Assembly: GCF_000308875.1 (NCBI RefSeq)
Contig: NZ_BAGL01000125.1
Coordinates: forward strand, 1-64,000
From: Nocardia transvalensis NBRC 15921
GTDB taxonomy: Bacteria; Actinomycetota; Actinomycetes; Mycobacteriales; Mycobacteriaceae
Direction: 5' to 3'
Length of the DNA stretch: 64,000 nucleotides
Every line of letters starts with the position of its first letter. Within the stretch, counting starts at the first letter, position 1. The notes beneath the pieces were generated by a model, which saw nothing but the letters and a program-made list of their open reading frames with translations, was not told the DNA's origin and did no database searches. A program made the position numbers and the translations under genes. Of the stretch, positions 51,487 through 60,312 are shown piece by piece.

Positions 51487-52371
51487 TTACCGCTCGCCGC
51501 TCCAGGTGCGGCGGAGTTCGGTGAGGACGACGTCGAGGGCGGGGCCGCGGTGGCGGCGGGGGTGGGTTGCCACGTGGATATCGCACGGGGGGAGGTGGGG
51601 GCCGTCGAGGACGGTCAACTCGCCTGTGGCCGTTTCGGATTCGGCGCTGACCGCGGGAAGGGCGGTCCAGCCGAGGCCGACGGCCGCGCAGCGTTTGACG
51701 GCCTCGATGCTGCCGAAGCGGGAGCGGCGGCCGGAGGCGGGGCCCGCGGCGGTGAGGTGGGCGGCGACGTCGTCGCTGTAACCGCAGCCCTCCTCGATGA
51801 GCAGGGCGTCGCGGGCGGCGAGGTCGGACCACGTCACGCGACCCCCCGTTGAGGACGGATGATCCAGGAGGACAAGGGGTTCCGCCCCGACCCGCTCGAC
51901 GGTCAGGTCGGTGACGGGAGCCTGCGGTTCCATCGTGAGGGCGAGATCGGCCGTGCCGCGGGCCACTGCGTCCAGTGCGTCGCCGACACCGCCCGGGCCC
52001 AGCCAGATCTGGACGTCGGGTTCGCGGGCCCGGACCGCGGCGACGACGGCCGGCAGCCGGTAGGTGCACAGCGATTCGGGGGCGACGATCCGCACGGTGC
52101 CGGAGGGGCGGGCGGTATCTCCCCGGGACAGGGCGCGCAGCCGATCCTCCGCCGCGAGCACGTCCTCCGCGTGCGTGACGAGCCGGGCGCCGAGATCGGT
52201 CACCACGACACCGGCGGGCAGCCGGTCCAGCAGGCGGCCGCCGAGCTGTCGCTCCAGCTTCTGCACGTGACCGGTCACCGTCGACTGGGTGAAGCCCAGG
52301 TCCGCGGCCGCCGCCGTGAAACTCCCCGAGTGCGCGACCGCGAGGAAGCTGCGCAGGAGTCGGGTATCCAC
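51487..52371 (-). CDS. LysR family transcriptional regulator
   Basis: 294 residues. The N-terminal helix-turn-helix (RSFLAVAHSGSFTAAAADLG, then STVTGHVQKLERQLGGRLLD) is followed by a periplasmic-binding-protein-like effector domain. It is transcribed away from the MFS gene, with 140 bases between the starts, the standard arrangement for a LysR protein controlling its divergent target. Confidence 0.9.
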   Translation of the reverse strand: MDTRLLRSFLAVAHSGSFTAAAADLGFTQSTVTGHVQKLERQLGGRLLDRLPAGVVVTDLGARLVTHAEDVLAAEDRLRALSRGDTARPSGTVRIVAPESLCTYRLPAVVAAVRAREPDVQIWLGPGGVGDALDAVARGTADLALTMEPQAPVTDLTVERVGAEPLVLLDHPSSTGGRVTWSDLAARDALLIEEGCGYSDDVAAHLTAAGPASGRRSRFGSIEAVKRCAAVGLGWTALPAVSAESETATGELTVLDGPHLPPCDIHVATHPRRHRGPALDVVLTELRRTWSGER

Positions 52372-52511
52372 CGGGACCAGCTCCTATCGCGCTTCGTGAT
52401 GGCCTGCATCGAACTTCATCGTTGGACAGAATACCTCGTCCGCCTGAGTGTGGAGTGGTGCCAAGTGATGAGATCCCGGGCCTGTGCGGTCCGGACAGCG
52501 AGGTGGATGCG

Positions 52512-53693
52512 ATGGCTACGGAGGCCGGCCGGACCGGGGTGGCGTGTGGCGGTGACGCCCGCGACGAGGAGACTCCCGCTCGGCGCTCGCGCGGATTCGT
52601 CGTACTGCTGGCGGTGACCTTTCTGGCATTCGTCGACTACGCGGCGCTGCTGCCGGTCGTGCCGCTGTGGTCGGCGTCCGGCGGGGCCGGGAGCGCGGCG
52701 GTGGGGGCGACGACCGGGGTCATGATGGCCGCCACCGTGGCGACGCAACTGGCCGCGCCCTGGCTGTTCCGGATGCTGTCGCTGCGGGCGATGGTGGCGA
52801 TCGGGGCCGTGCTGCTCGGTGCGCCGACGCCGCTGTATCTCCTGTCCGCGGATCTCGCGCCGATCGTCGCGATCACGGTGGTGCGGGGCGTCGGATTCGC
52901 CTTCGTGGTCACCGCCGGCGCCACCCTCGTCGCCGAGCTGGCCGCGGGCGGCAAGCTGTCGTCGGCGGCCTCGCTGTATGGCACGGCCGCCGCGCTGCCC
53001 AATCTCGGCGCGCTCGCGGGCGGCGTATGGGCCGCTCGCACCTGGGGTTTCGGGCCGGTGTTCTGGGGTGCGGCGGTCGCGTGCCTCGGCGGTGCGGCGC
53101 TCGCGCTGCTGCTGCCCCGCGGGCATCGCGCGGCCTTCCGGCTCGGGGCGGTGGCCGAGGTGCGGCGGATCGCGGCGCCGGTCGCGCTGTTCCTGTCGAC
53201 CGCCGCATCGTTCGGGGCGGCCACGACCTTCCTGCCGGTGGCGGTGCGATCGGCCGACGCGGCGTCCTGGGCGCTGCTCGCGGCCTCCGTCGCGCTGGTC
53301 GCCGCCCGGCTCGGCGCGGGCGCCGTGGGCGACCGCTACGGCGCGGGCAGGCTGCTGCCGATCGCCGTGCTGAGCTGCGCGGCCGGGTCGGCGCTGCTCG
53401 CCGCCGCCCTCTGGGGCGCACCCGCGCTGCTCCTCCCGGGCGCCCTCCTGCTGGGCGCGGGATTCGGCGCCTGCCAGAACGATTCGTTCGTGCTGACCGT
53501 GCGACTCCTCGGCGAGGGCCGCAGCGGCGCGGCGAGCACGATCTGGAATATCGCCTACGACGGCGGGCTGGGCCTCGGCGCCGCCGTACTCGGCGGGGTC
53601 ATCGGCCGCGCCGGATACGCGGGCGCCTTCCTCGGCCTGGCGGCCGGCGTCGCCGCGTGGGCGATCGTGCTGGCTCAGCGCTCTCGCGAATAG
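52512..53693 (+). CDS. MFS transporter
   Basis: 393 residues with about twelve hydrophobic segments, beginning GFVVLLAVTFLAFVDYAALL. The loop after segment 2 is shorter than the classic one, but the two six-helix halves are visible. Probably a proton-coupled exporter of a small molecule. The ATG at 52512 is chosen over earlier GTG/TTG codons because it leaves a normal N-terminus. Paired with the divergent LysR. Confidence 0.82.
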   Translation: MATEAGRTGVACGGDARDEETPARRSRGFVVLLAVTFLAFVDYAALLPVVPLWSASGGAGSAAVGATTGVMMAATVATQLAAPWLFRMLSLRAMVAIGAVLLGAPTPLYLLSADLAPIVAITVVRGVGFAFVVTAGATLVAELAAGGKLSSAASLYGTAAALPNLGALAGGVWAARTWGFGPVFWGAAVACLGGAALALLLPRGHRAAFRLGAVAEVRRIAAPVALFLSTAASFGAATTFLPVAVRSADAASWALLAASVALVAARLGAGAVGDRYGAGRLLPIAVLSCAAGSALLAAALWGAPALLLPGALLLGAGFGACQNDSFVLTVRLLGEGRSGAASTIWNIAYDGGLGLGAAVLGGVIGRAGYAGAFLGLAAGVAAWAIVLAQRSRE

Positions 53694-53745
53694 CCCTGGC
53701 GTTCCCCATGTTCTGGTGTCCCTACGTTCGGACGTCTCCCATGTT

Positions 53746-53801
53746 CCCGGCGTGCTTTTGGCCGAGAACCCACCGCGGATCCCGGCCAAAAGCACGCCGG
53801 G
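53746..53801. repeat. Long inverted repeat, dispersed element copy 2
   Basis: Two 25-base arms (53746-53770, 53777-53801) with a 6-base loop; 19 outer positions pair perfectly and two inner ones do not. It shares the GCTTTTGGCCG core with copy 1 at 3232-3294. It lies after the MFS gene and directly before operator site 8. Confidence 0.8.
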
Positions 53802-53808
53802 AAATCAT

Positions 53809-53823
53809 GAGAACTACACTCTC
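53809..53823. promoter_or_regulatory. GAGAAY-type operator, site 8
   Basis: GAGAACTACACTCTC, matching the consensus at every defined position. It lies 131 bases upstream of the P450 gene at 53954, 3 kb beyond the end of the main operon, extending the regulon. Confidence 0.7.
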
Positions 53824-53953
53824 ATAGATGGAGAAGAGCACTTGCGACAGAGAATTGGTGCATTTACACTAGGCCCTACCCCGATACCTCGATCTCGGCT
53901 GAAACTCGCCCGTGGAACCGAGGACTCTGTTGTTCTGCGAGAGGTGAATCTCT

Positions 53954-55156
53954 GTGACCACCAGCGCGGCCCGCGACGTCTACTACGACCCGTACGACGT
54001 CCAGCTCAATGCGGATCCCTACCCGATGTTCAAGCGGCTCCGTGACCAGCTGCCCATCTATTACAACGAGCAGCACGATTTCTACGCGCTCAGCCGCTTC
54101 GACGACGTCAACGAGGCGCTGCTCGACCACGGCACCTACAGCTCCGCCCGCGGCGCGATCCTCGAGCTGATCAAGGCCGACTTCCCGATGCCGCCCGGCG
54201 TGCTGATCTTCGAGGATCCGCCGGTGCACGACATCCACCGGAAACTGTTGTCGCGCATGTTCACCCCGCGCAAGATCCGCGCGCTCGAGGACAAGATCCG
54301 GGAGTTCTGCGCGCGCAGCCTGGACCCGCACGTGGGCACCGGCCGCCTGGACTTCATCGCCGATATCGGCGCGCAGATGCCGATGCGGACGATCGGCATG
54401 CTGCTGGGCATCCCGGAGGAGGACCAGGAGGCCATCCGGGACTTCGCCAACGACCAGATGCGCACCGAGGAGGGGAAGCCGATGAAGGCGGCCTCCGAGG
54501 GGCTCGCCACGGGTGACATCTTCGGCGCCTACATCGACTGGCGCGCCGAGCACCCCTCCGACGACATCATGACCGAGCTGCTGAACGTCGAGTTCGAGGA
54601 CGAGACCGGCGCCGTGCGGCGGCTGACCCGCGACGAACTGCTCACCTACGTGAACGTGGTGTCCGGCGCCGGCAACGAGACCACCACGCGGCTGATCGGC
54701 TGGGCCGGAAAGGTTCTCGCCGAACATCCCGACCAGCGCCGCGAGCTGGTCGAGAATCCGAAGCTGATCCCGAACGCCGTCGAGGAACTACTCCGATTCG
54801 AGCCTCCCGCACCGCATGTGGCGCGCTACGTCACCCGGGATGTCGAGTATTACGGGCAGGCCGTGCCCGAGGGCAGCGTCATGATGCTGCTCGTCGGCGC
54901 GGCCAACCGCGACCACCGCCACTTCCCGCCCGACGGCGACGTCTTCGACATCCACCGCGACACCCGCCAGCACCTCACCTTCAGCGTCGGCACCCACTAC
55001 TGCCTCGGCTCGGCCCTGGCACGCCTGGAGGGCCGCATCGCCCTGGAGGAGATCCTGGCCCGCTTCCCGGAGTGGGACGTCGACCTGTCGAACGCCAAAC
55101 TGTCGCCCACCTCGACCGTCCGCGGTTGGGAAACACTGCCCGCTATTACTTCCTGA
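53954..55156 (+). CDS. Cytochrome P450
   Basis: 400 residues from a GTG preceded by GCGAGAGG. I-helix NVVSGAGNETTTRLIG, ExxR in VEELLRFEPP, heme loop FSVGTHYCLGSALARLEG. Soluble class I type with no own redox partner adjacent; the ferredoxins at 24.6 and 49.4 kb are candidates. Operator site 8 ties it to the catabolic regulon rather than to the exporter-peptide cluster that follows. It converges with the next gene and overlaps it by 11 bases. Confidence 0.88.
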   Translation: MTTSAARDVYYDPYDVQLNADPYPMFKRLRDQLPIYYNEQHDFYALSRFDDVNEALLDHGTYSSARGAILELIKADFPMPPGVLIFEDPPVHDIHRKLLSRMFTPRKIRALEDKIREFCARSLDPHVGTGRLDFIADIGAQMPMRTIGMLLGIPEEDQEAIRDFANDQMRTEEGKPMKAASEGLATGDIFGAYIDWRAEHPSDDIMTELLNVEFEDETGAVRRLTRDELLTYVNVVSGAGNETTTRLIGWAGKVLAEHPDQRRELVENPKLIPNAVEELLRFEPPAPHVARYVTRDVEYYGQAVPEGSVMMLLVGAANRDHRHFPPDGDVFDIHRDTRQHLTFSVGTHYCLGSALARLEGRIALEEILARFPEWDVDLSNAKLSPTSTVRGWETLPAITS

Positions 55157-56417
55157 GGCGACGGGGGCCGGCCAGCGCTCTCGGACCACCGAAGTGGGGG
55201 AGCCCGAAATAGGAGAACAGCGCGGCGCCGACGATCAGAGTGGCCCCCGCCCCTCCCATGGCGCCGCGCAGCCCGAGTACCTGGCTCAGGACCGCTCCCG
55301 AACCCGCGCCGATCGGTAACGCGCCGAAGACGAAGGTTCGGTACCCGGCGTTCACGCTGCCCTGCAGAGTGGCAGGCGTGACCGACTGCCGATACGCGAT
55401 CGCGTGCACGTTGAATATCGACAGGCCGAAGCCGTAGACGAACAATGCGGCGCCGATCACGATGTCCGCGGCCGAACCTGTCGGGATCGGGATGATCGCG
55501 AGTGCGATCACCGCCAGCCAGAAGGACCCGATCATCGCGGCATGCACACCGTAGCGTCGCCCGGCGACCCCGGCGGTCAGGGCACCGGCGAGAGCACCGG
55601 CGCCCGCCATCGTGAGTACCACGCCCACGAGCGTCGCCGAGAACCCCAGCGCGCGTACCGCGTAGACGAGAAAGACGGTCAGGATGAACTGCTCGAAGAT
55701 GTTGAACCAGGTGGTGATCAACAGCAGCGCCCTGATCCCGCTCTCCCGGAAGCAGTATCGAATGCCGTGCCACACACCGGCGATCAGCGGTGTCGCCCCG
55801 GTCGCCGGCTCGGGCGCCGATTCGTACCCCGCGATGCGGCGAATCAGAATCGACGAAAACATATAGGACGCCACATCGGCGAGGATCGCGAACGGAGCGC
55901 TCAGCAGCTGAACCAGGAAGCCGCCGAGCGCGGGTCCCGCGGTCTCCGCGAACGATGTCGACATATTCACCCGCCCATTGGCCGCGACCAGCTGATCGGG
56001 TCGGGCGAGCCGCGGTATCGCGGTCAGCACCGCGATGTCGAATATCGCGGTGAGCGCCCCGACGATCGCCGCCACGACGTACAGAAGCGGCATGTTCACC
56101 GTCGACGCGCAATAGGCGGCGGGCACTGTCAGCAGAGCGATCGCCCGGAATACGTTGGCGGCGAACATGACCGGGAGCACCGGTCGAGAATCCAGCCAGG
56201 ATCCCACCAGCGGAGTCAGCACGATGTTGGGTACCGTTCCGGCGACCGACAGCAGGGCGACCTGCCGAGTCGATGCCCCGGCGACACCGATGGCCGCGAG
56301 CGGTAACGCCAGGAGGGTCACCTGCGTACCGATCCACGAGACGGATTCACCCCACCAGAACGTCAGAAACGGCCGTTCGAGAGGAGGGCGACCTCGGGGA
56401 ACGGGCCTGTCTCTCAT
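55146..56417 (-). CDS. MFS exporter (DHA3/EntS-like)
   Basis: 423 residues with about twelve membrane segments; FLTFWWGESVSWIGTQVTLL opens the first helix, and GSWLDSRPVLPVM is the loop between helices 2 and 3. This is the pattern of the EntS-type exporters that secrete siderophores, macrolides or peptides. It is divergent from the small-peptide gene at 56556, so it may export that product. Confidence 0.85.
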   Translation of the reverse strand: MRDRPVPRGRPPLERPFLTFWWGESVSWIGTQVTLLALPLAAIGVAGASTRQVALLSVAGTVPNIVLTPLVGSWLDSRPVLPVMFAANVFRAIALLTVPAAYCASTVNMPLLYVVAAIVGALTAIFDIAVLTAIPRLARPDQLVAANGRVNMSTSFAETAGPALGGFLVQLLSAPFAILADVASYMFSSILIRRIAGYESAPEPATGATPLIAGVWHGIRYCFRESGIRALLLITTWFNIFEQFILTVFLVYAVRALGFSATLVGVVLTMAGAGALAGALTAGVAGRRYGVHAAMIGSFWLAVIALAIIPIPTGSAADIVIGAALFVYGFGLSIFNVHAIAYRQSVTPATLQGSVNAGYRTFVFGALPIGAGSGAVLSQVLGLRGAMGGAGATLIVGAALFSYFGLPHFGGPRALAGPRRLRK

Positions 56418-56555
56418 GAAGCCCCCAGGAATTGGCAGACAGTTACTGTAGGGCAGCAAACCGATGGAGACCGTGGGAGAAGCGTTCCCAAGAGTGGGGG
56501 ATCGACGTCCGCCGGCCGCTGGATACTGGGATAATCGTCGACAATGGAGGCCGAT

Positions 56556-56717
56556 ATGGAAGAGACGACAAGGATTTTCGGAACTGCGCGCGGAAGTGAG
56601 CTGGGCGCGGGCCCGTCGACTATCGAGGATCACCCCGGCCGCTCGTATTCGATTCCGACCGTAGCGACCGTTCCCGCCCGTACCTACTCGATTCGCTCAC
56701 TTCGTCACCACGGATGA
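56556..56717 (+). CDS. Candidate precursor peptide, 53 aa
   Basis: A short frame from the ATG at 56556 (TGGAGG five bases before it; another ATG at 56544 has no good site) to a TGA that overlaps the next ATG. The first part is acidic (MEETTRIFG, then STIEDHPGR), the C-terminal part is neutral to basic and contains two related segments, RSYSIPTVA and RTYSIRSLRHHG. A charged leader followed by a Ser/Thr/Tyr-rich core is the look of a ribosomal precursor peptide. Coupling to the glycosyltransferase-like gene is the main reason to believe it is translated. No known RiPP class matches. Confidence 0.5.
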   Translation: MEETTRIFGTARGSELGAGPSTIEDHPGRSYSIPTVATVPARTYSIRSLRHHG

Positions 56718-57784
56718 CATCCGATCGGACCACGCGCCTCGACGCGCCGGGTCCGGATGCCATCGTCGTCCCGGCCGCTCGGCCGGGACGACGTGCGGCG
56801 GAACATATCCGCTTGGCGGAGACGTTGGGTTGCGCTCTCGTGGTGTTCTGCAGTCGTGAGATCACAGCCGGCGATATCGCCGGCCACTGCGCGGACGCCC
56901 GCGTCCCTGTCGTCGCCGTCGACTTCGACAGGGAATCGGCACTGCCCGGCACACCCGATTTCCGTACCTCGGAGCTGTTGGACGGCACGCCCTTCCGGCA
57001 CGCTACCGATTTCAGCGCCAAGCGCAACGCGGCGATTCTGCTGAGTCATTACGCGGGCTGGGATCGGGTGTTCCTACTCGACGACGATACCGTTGTCGCC
57101 GAGGCGGACCATATTCGGACGGCCGCGGACCTGCTCGACGAGTACGCGGTGACCGGACTCGCCGTCGACGGATTTCCCGACACGTCCGTTGTCGGCCACG
57201 CGTATCGCCGTATCGGCGGGCCTCCGAAGAAATTCCTCTCCGGCGGAGCGCTCATGATGGCGCCGCGGCGCAGGAAGTCGTTCTTCCCGGAGATATACAA
57301 CGATGAATGGCTGTACATGCTGGACTCCTCCGGTTTCGCCGCACTCGCCCTCACCGGCAGCGCAATTCAGGATGTATGCGACCCTTTCGACGATCCACGC
57401 AGGGCCTCGCGGGAAGAATTCGGTGAGGTGATAGCGCTCGGCTTGCACTTCGGTATTCGTGACGGCATTGCGCCACAGGAGCTCGACCAGGACCGCTGGG
57501 CCGCCTTCCTGTCCACCAGACATCGATTCCTCGACGATGTGCGACGGACGTATCAAGCGCGAGCGGAGGCGGACAGCGACCGCGATCGAATCCTCGCCTC
57601 GATCGAATCGGCACTGCACACCTTTTCGCTCATCACCCCGTCGTTCTGCGTGGCTTATGTCGACGCGTGGCTCCGGGATCGAGAGCGGTGGTCGACCTTC
57701 TTGGGTACGACACCGGGAAACCTGTCGACAGGAGACGCGGTTATGCGACTGGGCCTCCCCGCGGCGTTCGCAGGAATGTCGTGA
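56714..57784 (+). CDS. Glycosyltransferase-like protein (GT-A fold)
   Basis: 356 residues. The segment AKRNAAILLSHYAGWDRVFL followed by LDDDT (residues 122-126) is the nucleotide-sugar and metal site of GT-A enzymes. Later segments FLSGGALMMAPRR and FPEIYNDEWLYML are also GT-A-like, giving the acceptor side. No membrane helix is seen, so it should act in the cytoplasm. The start overlaps the 53-aa peptide stop (ATGA). It could glycosylate the peptide before export, but the family is not recognised with certainty. Confidence 0.7.
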   Translation: MTSDRTTRLDAPGPDAIVVPAARPGRRAAEHIRLAETLGCALVVFCSREITAGDIAGHCADARVPVVAVDFDRESALPGTPDFRTSELLDGTPFRHATDFSAKRNAAILLSHYAGWDRVFLLDDDTVVAEADHIRTAADLLDEYAVTGLAVDGFPDTSVVGHAYRRIGGPPKKFLSGGALMMAPRRRKSFFPEIYNDEWLYMLDSSGFAALALTGSAIQDVCDPFDDPRRASREEFGEVIALGLHFGIRDGIAPQELDQDRWAAFLSTRHRFLDDVRRTYQARAEADSDRDRILASIESALHTFSLITPSFCVAYVDAWLRDRERWSTFLGTTPGNLSTGDAVMRLGLPAAFAGMS

Positions 57785-57823
57785 GTGGTATCCCCTCGGC
57801 CTCCGGCTGAAACACGCTGTGCG

Positions 57824-58339
57824 CTAAGACGTTCCGATCCGCGCCGCCGCAGCGCGAAGTACGCCCGGTGCGAGCCGGCGATGGACGGTGGCGAGCGGCG
57901 GCCACCAGATCCGTCCGAGAGGGCGGTCGTAGCGCAGGAATGTCGTGAGTGACACCTCTCCGGCGGACGTCTGTACGAGGAGATTTCCGCTCAGGAAGCC
58001 GGACGCGGCCTCGAGCCGTATCCGGTCCTCGCCGCGCTCGGTGATCCGCCAGCCCGCGACGGTATGCGGCGACCGTCCGCGGCTGAGCCGCAGCCCCAGC
58101 AGGCCACGCCAGATGAACCGTTCCGCGGTGCTGGGCACGTCCCCGAACATGGCCCGCGCCCAGCGCTCCGGCGTGGCCGCGACGTCCGTGCCGAGAGTGA
58201 ACCGGTCGACATAGTCGATCGACGGTAACGAGCTGAGTGCGAGGACCGAGTCTGGTACTTCGCTGATTCCCACGGCTCTGCGCATCGCGCCCCCTGGGCC
58301 TTGCTCCACGTGACCGGATTTCGCGAGTCTCTCCGCCAT
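57824..58339 (-). CDS. DUF2867-like protein
   Basis: 171 residues. SIDYVDRFTLGTDVAATPER and ARAMFGDVP resemble DUF2867 proteins, small soluble proteins often beside TetR genes, whose role is not known. ACGGAG precedes the ATG. It is divergent from the TetR gene at 58426, and the gap holds two matching palindromes, so it is the probable target of that regulator. Confidence 0.75.
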   Translation of the reverse strand: MAERLAKSGHVEQGPGGAMRRAVGISEVPDSVLALSSLPSIDYVDRFTLGTDVAATPERWARAMFGDVPSTAERFIWRGLLGLRLSRGRSPHTVAGWRITERGEDRIRLEAASGFLSGNLLVQTSAGEVSLTTFLRYDRPLGRIWWPPLATVHRRLAPGVLRAAAARIGTS

Positions 58340-58355
58340 GCCTGTCTCCGTTCTC

Positions 58356-58373
58356 ATATACGGTAGCGTATAT
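58356..58373. promoter_or_regulatory. TetR-type operator O1
   Basis: ATATACGGTAGCGTATAT, arms ATATACG/CGTATAT around four bases. Its centre is 33 bases (about three helical turns) from that of O2. Confidence 0.75.
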
Positions 58374-58388
58374 CAGACGGTAGCACTC

Positions 58389-58406
58389 ATATACGGTGCC
58401 GTATAT
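58389..58406. promoter_or_regulatory. TetR-type operator O2
   Basis: ATATACGGTGCCGTATAT, a near-complete palindrome with 8-base arms around TG. It lies 19 bases before the preferred GTG start of the TetR gene and would cover its promoter or leader. Confidence 0.8.
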
Positions 58407-58425
58407 GGCGGAAAGGCAGGCGCAC

Positions 58426-58989
58426 GTGGGCGTTACCCGCACGCCGCGCGAGTCGTGGGTGGAAGCGGGCCTCGCGGCCCTGGCCGAATCGGGCCCGGAC
58501 GCCGTCCGCATCGAGGTCCTGGCCAAGCGCCTGGGCGTCACGAAGGGCGGCTTCTACGGAAGCTTCCCCGACCGAGCGGCGCTCCTGGACGCGATGCTCG
58601 ACACATGGGAGCGCGAGAGCACCGACGACGTCCTCGACCGCATCGACCGCGAGGGCGGCGACCCGCGAACACGCGTCTACCGCGCAGGCATGCTCACCTT
58701 CTCCAACGACCGCCTGCTCCCCATCGACCTGGCCGTCCGCCAGTGGGCACGGCACGACGAGGCCGTCGCCGAACGCCTACGCCGCGTCGACGACCGGCGC
58801 ATGAACCTCCTCCGCGAGGCGATCGCCACCTTCTGCGACGACCCCGACGAGATCGAGGCCCGCAGCCTCCTCGCCTTCTGCACAGCCATCGGCGAGCACT
58901 TCCTCGTCGCCGACCACGGCGACCGCACCCGCGCCGAAGTACTCGCCCGCGCCGCCGACATAATCCTCGCCCGCCCGGGCGGTGAGTGA
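58426..58989 (+). CDS. TetR family transcriptional regulator
   Basis: 187 residues from the GTG at 58426, which follows GAAAGG by nine bases. In-frame ATG at 58405 and GTG at 58396 lie inside operator O2 and are less likely. HTH: WVEAGLAALAESGPDAVRIE, then LGVTKGGFYGSFPDRAALLD. The C-terminal domain has no subfamily signature. It probably represses itself and the DUF2867 gene through the twin operators. Confidence 0.88.
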   Translation: MGVTRTPRESWVEAGLAALAESGPDAVRIEVLAKRLGVTKGGFYGSFPDRAALLDAMLDTWERESTDDVLDRIDREGGDPRTRVYRAGMLTFSNDRLLPIDLAVRQWARHDEAVAERLRRVDDRRMNLLREAIATFCDDPDEIEARSLLAFCTAIGEHFLVADHGDRTRAEVLARAADIILARPGGE

Positions 58990-59037
58990 ATCCAGTTTCA
59001 GCCCTTCGGGTTTCGGGGGTCGGAAACAGCGCACGGT

Positions 59038-60207
59038 TCAAACGCCGACGCCGAGCCATGCCGCGAAGCCTTGAAGGCTGTCTGTGCGACGGCGTTGGGC
59101 CGCCGCGATTCCGTAGATCGTTTCGCGCACCGACGGGTGAAGTCTGGTTTGCTGGGGCGCGACTCGACGCGCCTTGTTCAGCGCAGCCAACGCTTGATCG
59201 GGCTTTCCGATCATCAGCCAGGCCCGGCTCACATCCTGCCAGTGATGCCCTGCCCGGGAACGTGCGATGGTGCCAGGGAGGGCCAGCGCCGAGCCTTCAT
59301 GGGCCGCGATCCCCGGGTCGCCTGCTTCCAGCTCCACCCCGATGGCGTGGATGTCGGTGTTCGCCGGCCCGAACAGCGTTTCGTAGGACCGGGTTTCGTG
59401 CCCCAGGCGTTTCGCCACCTGTCGCGCCGCTGTGATGTGATCTCGGGCGGTATCCGGACGCCGTGCGCGTGCGGCGGCGACTGCTCCCGCCAAGTGTGCC
59501 GCACCCCGCACTGACAATTCTCCCTCGCTGGGGCCCTCGACGGTGTCGGTCACCTCGTCGACCAGGCGCAGCGCGATATGGGTGCTGTCGTGGTACATCA
59601 GCAGCCGGGTGCGAAGGATTTTTCCCAGCGCCACGTTCAGCGGATCGCCGGACCGCGCCGCTGCCCAATCGAACCGGTCGATCGATGGGACTGTGAGCGC
59701 CATATGCCCGAAGCGTCGGCACAGCCGATCGGACGCGTTGTACGCACCCGCGAGGAGTGAGTAGATCCGCGGCTCCGGGTCGATCTCCAACGCGCCGTAC
59801 AGCTTTCGTATCAGAGCGGGCAAGGCTGTGAGTGCACGCCGGCTATGGCCTGCTCGGTCGGCATCGTTGACGGCGGCCAGCTCGGCACTCAATTCCTCGT
59901 ATGTGCCCGGCTCGGTACCGCGCACATAGTCGCCTTCGGACAGAATCGCCCGCAGCTCGGACAGCCCTTCCAGCGGCCCGTCCGCCCCCAAGACGTCTCG
60001 GTAGGGCTGGCCCGTCAGCAGTTCCGGCTCCACGCCCAGCGTGCGGGCCGCAGCGGCCACGAGCGCCGGACTCGCTGGTCGCCGCCCTTGCTCGACCGCC
60101 CGCAGCATGCTGGTGCTGTACCGCAGCCGGTCGGCCAACTGCTGCTGTGACAGTCCGGCCAGCTTGCGCTCACGGGCAATCGCTTCGCCAGCGTGATGAA
60201 GGCTCAT
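59038..60207 (-). CDS. XRE family regulator with helical-repeat C-terminal domain
   Basis: 389 residues from the ATG at 60207. HTH at about residues 8-62 (ERKLAGLSQQQLADRLRYST, then MLRAVEQGRRPASPALVAAA). The remaining 320 residues are helical and TPR-like, with repeats such as ALTALPALIRKLYGALE and AWLMIGKPDQALAALNKARR. It lacks DUF5753. Such proteins sense an unknown signal through the TPR part. It is divergent from two small-protein genes. Confidence 0.85.
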   Translation of the reverse strand: MSLHHAGEAIARERKLAGLSQQQLADRLRYSTSMLRAVEQGRRPASPALVAAAARTLGVEPELLTGQPYRDVLGADGPLEGLSELRAILSEGDYVRGTEPGTYEELSAELAAVNDADRAGHSRRALTALPALIRKLYGALEIDPEPRIYSLLAGAYNASDRLCRRFGHMALTVPSIDRFDWAAARSGDPLNVALGKILRTRLLMYHDSTHIALRLVDEVTDTVEGPSEGELSVRGAAHLAGAVAAARARRPDTARDHITAARQVAKRLGHETRSYETLFGPANTDIHAIGVELEAGDPGIAAHEGSALALPGTIARSRAGHHWQDVSRAWLMIGKPDQALAALNKARRVAPQQTRLHPSVRETIYGIAAAQRRRTDSLQGFAAWLGVGV

Positions 60208-60312
60208 GTGCCCATGGTGCGCCAGTAGCACTTCTGTGTCACTCCGAGCCCCCGACCACTGCGAATCTTTAACTCAGCAGCCGTCGGTGGACCGCAGGGA
60301 ACAGGAGGCACA

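Noticed and set aside
53716..54045. 109-codon frame before the P450 at 53954
   Set aside because: It runs through the palindrome and operator and into the P450 gene in another frame; no protein-like composition.
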